Of a stretch of DNA of 5,790 nt, positions 1 through 4,068 are shown in pieces; the first letter of the stretch is position 1, and every line of letters starts with the position of its first letter. The notes beneath the pieces were generated by a model. It saw nothing but the letters and a program-made list of their open reading frames with translations, had not been told where the DNA came from and did no database searches. Made by a program: the position numbers and the translations under genes. The DNA is from Actinobacteria bacterium UBA2236 (GTDB taxonomy: Bacteria; Actinomycetota; Actinomycetes; Nanopelagicales; Nanopelagicaceae), in assembly GCA_002347935.1 (NCBI GenBank), contig DDYK01000064.1, positions 1 through 5,790 on the forward strand. Reading direction: 5' to 3'.

Positions 1-520
1 TATCTAGAGTTGCAAAGCTCTCATCAACAGATCCGTGATAGCAGCGATCGATGACAATAATCTTTTGCTTGCCAGTAATTAATCTGGCATAGCGAATCAC
101 ATGGCGATTGGCATCGGTTGCAGAGACTGTAAATTGCCAGAGCGGTAGATGAAATCTTCTAGCAAGCTCTTTAGATACTGCTACCGCATCATCTGTTGGC
201 AGCATCGCAGTCATGCCCTTTGAAAGCTGGTTTGAAATAGCATCAACTGTTGGCTTTGGGCTATGGCCTGTCATAGATCCAGTATCACCAAGACAGAGAT
301 CGATATATTCATTGCCATCAACATCAATAAAATGAGCCCCGCTTGCTGATTCAACAAATAGCGGGTATTCACCAGGCCATTTAGACATCCAAGACATAGG
401 AACTCCGCCTGGCATTACCTCTTTAGCTTTTTCAAAGAGGGCTGCGCTCTTTGGGGTACGGGAGATAAAACGCACCAACTCTCTTTGATGAAGGGCCTTT
501 AAGTGTTCTCTATTAATCAC
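1..520 (-). CDS. Class III (HemL-like) PLP aminotransferase, N-terminal 173 residues, cut by window edge
   Basis: My translation from the GTG at 520-518 is open to the left edge; an in-frame TGA lies two codons upstream, so GTG is the first possible start. The 173 residues match the N-terminal part of fold-type I, class III aminotransferases close to glutamate-1-semialdehyde aminomutase: EVMPGGVPMSW (about 34-44), the glycine-rich LGDTGSMTGHSP (77-88), the phosphate-binding region SATDANRHVIRYAR (133-146), and CYHGSVDE (160-167), whose Tyr would stack on PLP. The PLP-binding lysine lies beyond the window. True HemL enzymes usually have SGTEA where this has SATDA, so I infer a HemL-like transaminase of unknown substrate rather than the tetrapyrrole enzyme itself. 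It should be a soluble cytoplasmic enzyme. It follows higA by 9 bases, so it can be co-transcribed with higBA, but a TAGGTT box lies 6 nt before the GTG and may drive a leaderless transcript. Confidence 0.85.
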   Translation of the reverse strand, partial: MINREHLKALHQRELVRFISRTPKSAALFEKAKEVMPGGVPMSWMSKWPGEYPLFVESASGAHFIDVDGNEYIDLCLGDTGSMTGHSPKPTVDAISNQLSKGMTAMLPTDDAVAVSKELARRFHLPLWQFTVSATDANRHVIRYARLITGKQKIIVIDRCYHGSVDESFATLD

Positions 521-526
521 TTTTCA

Positions 527-532
527 AACCTA
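527..532 (-). promoter_or_regulatory. Candidate -10 box (TAGGTT) for a leaderless aminotransferase mRNA
   Basis: On the minus strand TAGGTT fits the actinobacterial -10 pattern TAnnnT and ends exactly 6 nt before the GTG start, the spacing expected when transcription begins at the start codon. Its first three bases are also the TAG stop of higA. No convincing -35 is seen 16-18 bp upstream. The alternative is that GAGATAGG here serves as a Shine-Dalgarno sequence for translation from a higBA readthrough mRNA. Confidence 0.35.
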
Positions 533-901
533 TCTCTTTGAATGCTTCCAGGGCTTGATACGGAGTAAGTCTTTCCTCAATTTAAACTGGCTGATTTCAA
601 TATCGTAGGCAATCTGAGCCCTTAGCCAGTATCCATTTGAGAGACCAAAGAAGCGACAGAGCCTTAGATCAGTATCAGCGGTAATACTCCGCCTTCCCTT
701 TAATATCTCGCCAATTCTCTGTGCTGGCACTTCACACTCTTTGGCTAAGCGATAGGAGGTTAGGCCCATGGGAATCATAAACTCTTCAAGAAGTAGCTCT
801 CCTGGAGAAACGGGCTCAAGACTCTTACTTAATAACTTCTTCTGGGTAGGGCGAACTCTTAATTTAGCTTTAACGCTCTTGCTAGCCACATTCCACCTCA
901 C
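530..901 (-). CDS. higA: HigA-family antitoxin, XRE helix-turn-helix
   Basis: 123 residues. After a basic N-terminal tail (1-28, rich in Lys and Arg) comes PVSPGELLLEEFMIPMGLTSY (30-50), the usual HigA opening. The helix-turn-helix follows at about 48-72 (YRLAKECEVPAQRIGEILKGRR), then the family-typical ITADTDLRLCRFFGLSNGYWL (73-93) and the closing DIEISQFKLRKDLLRIKP. HigA neutralises HigB and represses the shared promoter by binding palindromic DNA. The order is toxin first, antitoxin second, as usual for HigBA, with 26 bases between the genes. The start is GTG at 901 with a purine-rich AGAGATGAAGA just before it. GTG at 889, preceded closely by GAGGTGG, would remove four residues and cannot be excluded. 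At 119-123 residues it is longer than the roughly 100 of many HigA proteins because of the basic tail, which might add DNA contacts (inference). Confidence 0.9.
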   Translation of the reverse strand: MRWNVASKSVKAKLRVRPTQKKLLSKSLEPVSPGELLLEEFMIPMGLTSYRLAKECEVPAQRIGEILKGRRSITADTDLRLCRFFGLSNGYWLRAQIAYDIEISQFKLRKDLLRIKPWKHSKR

Positions 902-927
902 TCTTCATCTCTTTGCAATAAATCTCA

Positions 928-1206
928 TTAGTGATAATCGATAATCTCAACATCTTCAGCTCCGATACTGCTCCATCTAAAGCATATTCTCCATTGATCA
1001 TTAATGCGGATACTCATCTGACCGTCGCGACTTCCTTTTAATCGCTCTAAACGATTGCCAGGAGGAATCCTCAAGTCATCAAGCCTCATAGCGATCTCAA
1101 GCTGGCGAAGCTTGCGCCTAGCCACCCTCTCGAAAGCAATAAAGCGTTCAACTCTTTCTCCCCCTGCTAGTGCTTGCGTATCACTACAGGAGAAGGAGAG
1201 AATCAC
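928..1206 (-). CDS. higB: HigB-family mRNA-cleaving toxin (RelE/ParE superfamily)
   Basis: 92 residues, the standard HigB length. The opening MILSFSCSDTQALAGGERVERF, the central LDDLRIPPGNRLERLKG (42-58), the strand GQMSIRINDQWRICFRW (62-78) and the terminal DVEIIDYH (85-92) are all family hallmarks. In the Proteus HigB, the C-terminal Asp-Tyr-His is needed for ribosome-dependent mRNA cleavage (recalled literature); here it is intact as D90-Y91-H92, so the toxin looks functional. The start is GTG at 1206 with no Shine-Dalgarno sequence. A TATTAT box lies 6 nt upstream, which suggests a leaderless mRNA. The gene is the first of a leftward higB-higA-(aminotransferase) unit, and its promoter is covered by two tandem operators. 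Confidence 0.93.
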   Translation of the reverse strand: MILSFSCSDTQALAGGERVERFIAFERVARRKLRQLEIAMRLDDLRIPPGNRLERLKGSRDGQMSIRINDQWRICFRWSSIGAEDVEIIDYH

Positions 1207-1212
1207 TGCTCA

Positions 1213-1240
1213 ATAATAACGCTAGGCGTTATTAACGCAA
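1213..1240 (-). promoter_or_regulatory. Probable higBA promoter, leaderless
   Basis: Reading leftward on the minus strand: TTGCGT (1240-1235, weak -35), a 16-bp spacer, TATTAT (1218-1213, -10), then 6 nt (TGAGCA), then the GTG of higB. The expected transcription start falls on or next to the start codon. Both boxes lie inside the tandem operators, as expected for a self-repressed TA promoter. Confidence 0.55.
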
Positions 1241-1247
1241 CTCGTTA
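1214..1247. promoter_or_regulatory. Tandem palindromic operators for HigA (two TAACG-N5-CGTTA sites)
   Basis: Two 15-bp inverted repeats of the same design lie one base apart: TAACGCTAGGCGTTA (1217-1231) and TAACGCAACTCGTTA (1233-1247), centre to centre 16 bp. The first is extended to 9-bp perfect arms (TAATAACGC / GCGTTATTA) around TAG, spanning 1214-1234. The sites cover the putative -35 and -10 of higB. HigA antitoxins typically bind such dyads as dimers; assignment to this HigA is inference from position and symmetry. Confidence 0.7.
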
Positions 1248-1267
1248 CTACTGCGCCTGTGGATTAC

Positions 1268-2041
1268 TTAAATCTCTTCAAATACAAAGAGAGCTTCTAG
1301 ATAGGTATCGCTACTAATCCCAAGGTTTGCCGCATCAGGAGGAGCGCTCTGCGGCTCAATGCAGACCCCTTCAGGATCTTGGTCATAGACCACCCAATAT
1401 GGCGCATCTGATTCAATCTTTATCTGCAATACATCTTCCCAAGAAACTGTTGGCACACCTCGCACTTGAGTAAAGGCATCATCCCAAGGAGGAGGCGTTG
1501 GGTTTATTAACTTTCCAGTTGGCATGTAATCACTGCCGCGTTCAAACATTTTTCCAGGATGAAAATTAATCTCAGCAGCCCCGCCTCTATCAAACTCTCT
1601 TGGAAACCAGGGGTGAAGCCCCATCCAAAATGGCAGATTACTTTCCCCTGCTTCATACTCTAAAGACCAACGCAAAGCATTATCAAGAAGTTCAAATCTC
1701 TGCTCAACCCTTGCTCCAAGATATGGCTCGGCAAGATCAAGTGCAAAATATCCATTTCCTATCTCCTGCCAAGAAGAGGTAATACCAAAGCCATGGATCG
1801 CATGAGGTGAGGCAAGATTTGTTGGAAGTTGAAATTCTTCTCCTCTACTATTTTTTATTAGACCATCTTTGATTCGCCCTGCCCAGGGAGCCATGGGATA
1901 CCAACCCCAGGTAAGCACCTGACCTCTAAAAGGCAGCACACATTCAATATCTCTAAATCTAAGAGATGAGATTCTTCCCCCTTGATCAACATCAATCTCT
2001 AGTGAGATTTCACCGCCATCAATTGCATGAAGAAGGCTCAT
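1268..2041 (-). CDS. Aldose 1-epimerase-like sugar mutarotase
   Basis: 257 residues, soluble, all-beta galactose-mutarotase fold. Visible motifs are WYPMAPWAGRIKDG (47-60, matching the family's PW.NRI-type region with Arg56), HAIHGF (80-85, substrate-binding His83), GLHPWF (141-146, His143 as the likely general acid) and CIEPQSAPPDAAN (227-239, Glu229 as the likely catalytic base). The family interconverts alpha and beta anomers of aldoses or related sugars; the exact substrate is not readable. I chose ATG 2041 because it overlaps the TGA of the kinase gene as ATGA. The open frame continues upstream to a TTG at 2068, but that start would lie inside the kinase gene and adds residues with no family match. 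Coupled to a sugar kinase, it probably helps present the right anomer of a sugar for phosphorylation (inference). No terminator hairpin is visible after it. Confidence 0.85.
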   Translation of the reverse strand: MSLLHAIDGGEISLEIDVDQGGRISSLRFRDIECVLPFRGQVLTWGWYPMAPWAGRIKDGLIKNSRGEEFQLPTNLASPHAIHGFGITSSWQEIGNGYFALDLAEPYLGARVEQRFELLDNALRWSLEYEAGESNLPFWMGLHPWFPREFDRGGAAEINFHPGKMFERGSDYMPTGKLINPTPPPWDDAFTQVRGVPTVSWEDVLQIKIESDAPYWVVYDQDPEGVCIEPQSAPPDAANLGISSDTYLEALFVFEEI

Positions 2042-2934
2042 GGAGCTAAATCTAACTCCTCTTTCCAAGGAGGATTAGCACCGGCTCTAGAACAGGTAAT
2101 TCCAGCAGCTTTTGCAGCCCTTTCTAGAACTTGTTTCAACACATCTGCCTTTAGCCCAGCTAAACCGTGTTTAAGAAGGCCTTCAACAATTACTGCTCCA
2201 ATCGTGTCGCCTGCCCCAACGCTATCTACCAATTCAACCTTTGCTGCAGGGCAATCAATTCGCCCATCTCTAGTAAATGCAGATAAGCCTCTCTCAGCTC
2301 TAGTAACTACCACTATCTCGGTACCTCTTGAGAACCAGTTAGCAATTACTTCACTTTCTGATGATTGATAGAGCCAGGAGAAATCGTCTTCACTTAGCTT
2401 CACAATCTTTGCTAGATCTATCCATCTCTCAACGCTATTTCGATAGATCTCTCTATCACCTTGAATTGAAGGTCTTACATTGGGATCAAAAACTATAGTT
2501 GCGCTCTTTTTGGAGAGCCATTTATATAGCTCAGAAGCACCAGGCTCCAAAAGAGTAGCAACTGAGCCAATATGAATTACTTCTGAATCCTCTTTAGGAA
2601 GCCAAGAGGAGTTGAAGTTAAAACTAACCGTTGAATCTAGTTTGAATTCATAGCTAGCAAGGCCTACTTCATTAATCGTTGCTATCGCGAGAGCAGTTGG
2701 AAGATCTGAGCGATGTACAAAATCAAGGATAACCCCACTATTTGATAGCTCGCGCTCTATTGCCTCCCCATAACTATCAGTAGAAATACCTCCAATAAAA
2801 GTGGTTGAAAAACCAAGGCGGGCTAAGGCTTTTGCGCTATTACAGGGGCCCCCTCCCACCATTTCTGAGATTTCTCCCCCAACTACAGGAATTAAATCTA
2901 TGAGAGCTTCACCAACAACCCAGACTTGGCTCAC
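2038..2934 (-). CDS. PfkB-family carbohydrate kinase, fructokinase-like
   Basis: 298 residues, normal for the ribokinase/PfkB family. VVGEALIDLIP (6-16) is the first strand with the sugar-contacting Asp. GGGPCNSAKALARLG (27-41) is the N-terminal signature. FDPNVRP (149-155) and KLSEDDF (179-185) are typical of fructokinases. DSVGAGDT (237-244) is the C-terminal signature with the anion hole and catalytic base Asp243, and CSRAGANPPW (281-290) closes the fold. The expected reaction is ATP-dependent phosphorylation of a sugar in the cytoplasm, most likely fructose to fructose 6-phosphate; substrate identity is inferred by resemblance. The start is GTG at 2934, whose GTGA overlaps the stop of the doc gene. 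There is no Shine-Dalgarno sequence and no TAnnnT box near the start, so translation probably depends on coupling to doc. The 3' end overlaps the mutarotase gene by 4 bases. All catalytic motifs are intact. Confidence 0.88.
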   Translation of the reverse strand: MSQVWVVGEALIDLIPVVGGEISEMVGGGPCNSAKALARLGFSTTFIGGISTDSYGEAIERELSNSGVILDFVHRSDLPTALAIATINEVGLASYEFKLDSTVSFNFNSSWLPKEDSEVIHIGSVATLLEPGASELYKWLSKKSATIVFDPNVRPSIQGDREIYRNSVERWIDLAKIVKLSEDDFSWLYQSSESEVIANWFSRGTEIVVVTRAERGLSAFTRDGRIDCPAAKVELVDSVGAGDTIGAVIVEGLLKHGLAGLKADVLKQVLERAAKAAGITCSRAGANPPWKEELDLAP

Positions 2935-3314
2935 GATTTGATTACTACTTTTCGAAGAAACTTTTCAAGATTTTTAAAATCAAATTCTTTCGCATCAAAC
3001 AATCTAATCAGTTCACTATAAATCTTCTGACTTGTCGAGTTAATTTCATAGCCATTTATTCTTAAGAATACATCTGTGACTGCAAATGCCACGCGCTTAT
3101 TGCCATCAACAAAAGGATGATTAACGGCTAAACTCTCAAGCAGAGCTGCTGCCTCCGCAATTATGTTGCTGTAATAACCTGTCTGCGGGCGGAATAACGC
3201 AGCCTCTAATAGCCCGACATCTCTGACTCCATCTGACCCACCAAATTGGCGGATCAAAAGAGAGTGCATGACTAATACTTCACTAGTAGTTAGGTAGAGA
3301 AAATCTCTTTTCAC
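2931..3314 (-). CDS. doc: Doc-type (Fic superfamily) death-on-curing toxin
   Basis: 127 residues, as in phage P1 Doc. The opening FLYLTTSEVLVMHSLLIRQFGG (5-26), GVRDVGLLEAALFRPQ (29-44) and the active loop NHPFVDGNKRVAF (65-77) place it in the Doc branch. The loop reads HPFxDGNKR: His66, Phe68, Asp70, Asn72, Lys73 and Arg74. AMPylating Fic enzymes have GNGR where this has GNKR. In Doc the change reverses nucleotide binding, so the enzyme phosphorylates EF-Tu and stops translation (established for P1 Doc). All motif residues are present, so the toxin looks active. The start is GTG at 3314 in a GTGA overlap with the stop of the antitoxin gene, and the end overlaps the kinase start in the same way. 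Its partner is the RHH protein just upstream, not a Phd-fold antitoxin. Confidence 0.93.
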   Translation of the reverse strand: MKRDFLYLTTSEVLVMHSLLIRQFGGSDGVRDVGLLEAALFRPQTGYYSNIIAEAAALLESLAVNHPFVDGNKRVAFAVTDVFLRINGYEINSTSQKIYSELIRLFDAKEFDFKNLEKFLRKVVIKS

Positions 3315-3538
3315 TTGGCCAGTTCTTTATAGAGCAGATCAAATTCAGCAATGCTCTTTGCAAAGGCCTCAATTACAACCTTTCTCGGCTTGCCAGTTTC
3401 TTGCTTCTCTAGATACTCTTTAAGAGCTGCTTCAAGCAGTGATTGAAATTGGAGCCCTTCGCTCTCAGCCACTCTTCTTGCGCGCTCTAAGAGCTCTTTA
3501 TCTAGTTGGGATGAGAACTTCTCACGGGGTAGGGCCAT
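3311..3538 (-). CDS. Ribbon-helix-helix antitoxin partnered with Doc
   Basis: 75 residues. Residues 5-45 (REKFSSQLDKELLERARRV, then ESEGLQFQSLLEAALKEYLE) fit a ribbon-helix-helix DNA-binding domain: a short N-terminal strand, helix A (about 13-25), a turn with Gly, and helix B (about 30-45). A charged linker (46-54) is followed by a C-terminal helix (about 57-74, EAFAKSIAEFDLLYKELA) that is the likely toxin-neutralising segment. It begins at ATG 3538 with a good Shine-Dalgarno AGGAG 6 nt upstream. An 18-bp perfect palindrome lies 11 bp before the start and is the obvious autoregulatory site. Being first in an operon with doc in a 4-base overlap makes the antitoxin role very likely, although the sequence itself is only a generic RHH. 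It is small and highly charged, as labile antitoxins often are. Confidence 0.85.
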   Translation of the reverse strand: MALPREKFSSQLDKELLERARRVAESEGLQFQSLLEAALKEYLEKQETGKPRKVVIEAFAKSIAEFDLLYKELAK

Positions 3539-3544
3539 TTTAAT

Positions 3545-3549
3545 CTCCT
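3545..3549 (-). promoter_or_regulatory. Strong Shine-Dalgarno (AGGAG) of the RHH antitoxin gene
   Basis: AGGAG on the minus strand, 6 nt before ATG 3538. It is the clearest Shine-Dalgarno sequence in the window. It implies a leadered transcript for the antitoxin, unlike higB and gtrA, and directly abuts the palindromic operator. Confidence 0.75.
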
Positions 3550-3567
3550 ATCAAGAAATTTCTTGAT
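3550..3567. promoter_or_regulatory. 18-bp perfect palindrome, likely operator of the RHH-Doc operon
   Basis: ATCAAGAAATTTCTTGAT reads identically on both strands with no spacer. It lies between the Shine-Dalgarno sequence and a possible -10 (TAGGCT, 3576-3571), so a bound protein would cover the transcription start. RHH antitoxins bind inverted repeats of this size as paired dimers; the assignment is inference from position. If transcribed, it could also form a 5'-leader hairpin. Confidence 0.65.
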
Positions 3568-3570
3568 GCA

Positions 3571-3576
3571 AGCCTA
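3571..3576 (-). promoter_or_regulatory. Possible -10 box (TAGGCT) of the RHH-Doc-kinase-mutarotase operon
   Basis: The only TAnnnT match on the minus strand at a suitable distance upstream of the RHH gene. It would place transcription start inside the palindrome, with a leader of about 26 nt including the Shine-Dalgarno sequence. No recognisable -35 is present at 16-18 bp, so this is weak. Confidence 0.3.
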
Positions 3577-3587
3577 CCACTGTTGAA

Positions 3588-3630
3588 CTAGCCCTGGCCA
3601 GATCCATCTCAGGCCATCTGGCGGGGCTAG
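3588..3630. repeat. 43-bp imperfect inverted repeat upstream of gtrA
   Basis: The left arm CTAGCCC-TG-GCCAGAT (3588-3603) pairs with the right arm ATCTGGC-G-GGGCTAG (3616-3630). That is two perfect 7-bp blocks separated by a 2-against-1 base interruption, around a 12-base centre. It is GC-rich for this window. It lies between divergent genes, so it is not a terminator for either. It may be an operator or a remnant of a repeated element. Confidence 0.6.
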
Positions 3631-3633
3631 CCT
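3628..3633 (+). promoter_or_regulatory. Candidate -10 box (TAGCCT) for leaderless gtrA mRNA
   Basis: TAGCCT fits TAnnnT and ends 6 nt before the GTG at 3640, the same geometry as upstream of higB and of the aminotransferase. No Shine-Dalgarno sequence precedes the GTG. There is no clear -35. The box overlaps the right arm of the inverted repeat, so a protein bound there could control it. Confidence 0.4.
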
Positions 3634-3639
3634 TGGCCA

Positions 3640-4068
3640 GTGCTAAGAAAGATTTTCAATCTTCGAAGAGAGTTTGGCAAGTTCTTTAGCGTTGGAGCAC
3701 TTGGCTATGTCGTGGGGGTTGGCGGCTTTAATCTCCTGGTTCATACCCAAAACGCTCCCTTCAAGGATAAACCTTTAACGGGATCAATTCTTTCAGGCGT
3801 GGCCTCGATCCTTGTTGCCTACATTGGTAATAGACATTGGACCTGGAAAGATCGAAAGCGAAGCGGGGTAAGACGCGAAGTAACCCTATTTTTTATCATA
3901 AATGGAATCACTCTTACCTTCGGAGTTATCTGTCTTGCAATCTCTAGATATGTTCTAAATCTGGATTCGGCCCTTGCTGACAACATCTCAGCAAATGTTA
4001 TTGGAGTTGGCCTTGGAACAATATTTAGATTCTGGAGCTACCGAACGATTGTCTTTAAGCCCCACTAG
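3640..4068 (+). CDS. GtrA-family small membrane protein
   Basis: 142 residues, typical GtrA length. Four hydrophobic segments are visible: about 14-35 (FSVGALGYVVGVGGFNLLVH), 46-64, 80-104 (TLFFIINGITLTFGVICLAI) and 113-133. The family hallmark NRHWTWKDR (64-72), of the NRxWTF type, follows the second segment, and the protein ends in FRFWSYRTIVF. GtrA-family proteins are thought to help move lipid-linked sugars across the cytoplasmic membrane for polysaccharide, O-antigen or arabinogalactan modification; the substrate here is unknown. The start is GTG at 3640, probably on a leaderless mRNA. It is the only + strand gene, divergent from the RHH-Doc operon and convergent with the secreted-protein gene, which it overlaps by 14 bp. 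No glycosyltransferase partner is adjacent within the window. Confidence 0.88.
   Translation: MLRKIFNLRREFGKFFSVGALGYVVGVGGFNLLVHTQNAPFKDKPLTGSILSGVASILVAYIGNRHWTWKDRKRSGVRREVTLFFIINGITLTFGVICLAISRYVLNLDSALADNISANVIGVGLGTIFRFWSYRTIVFKPH

Larger units (their letters stand above)
3588..3640. repeat. 14-bp direct repeat pair (CTAGCCYTGGCCAG)
   Basis: CTAGCCCTGGCCAG (3588-3601) recurs as CTAGCCTTGGCCAG (3627-3640) with one mismatch and a 39-bp period. The second copy holds the putative -10 of gtrA and ends in the first base of its GTG start. The first copy forms the left arm of the inverted repeat. The core CTGGCCAG of the first copy is itself palindromic. Function unknown; it could be a pair of regulator sites. 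Confidence 0.5.

Noticed and set aside
1207..1267. The TAATAACGC/GCGTTATTA dyad as a terminator for the mutarotase operon
   Set aside because: The stem is AT-rich with only a 3-base loop and is not followed by a T-tract in the leftward direction. Its tandem partner site and promoter overlap fit an operator better.
1600..1782. Small + strand open frame inside the mutarotase gene
   Set aside because: It lies opposite a well-supported enzyme gene and its protein has no recognisable family features.
2042..2068. A longer start (TTG at 2068) for the mutarotase gene
   Set aside because: It would lie 31 bases inside the kinase gene and add nine residues without family resemblance. The ATG at 2041 forms an ATGA overlap matching the GTGA overlaps of the two upstream junctions.
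2027..2368. + strand open frame of 113 codons opposite the kinase gene
   Set aside because: It is a shadow of the kinase reading frame, and the translated Ser/Thr/Pro-rich sequence has no domain.
3582..3630. Integron attC-like site (GTTGAAC fits GTTRRRY, next to an inverted repeat)
   Set aside because: Only one core-like heptamer is present, no matching RYYYAAC closes the other end at the right place, and there is no integrase or cassette array nearby.
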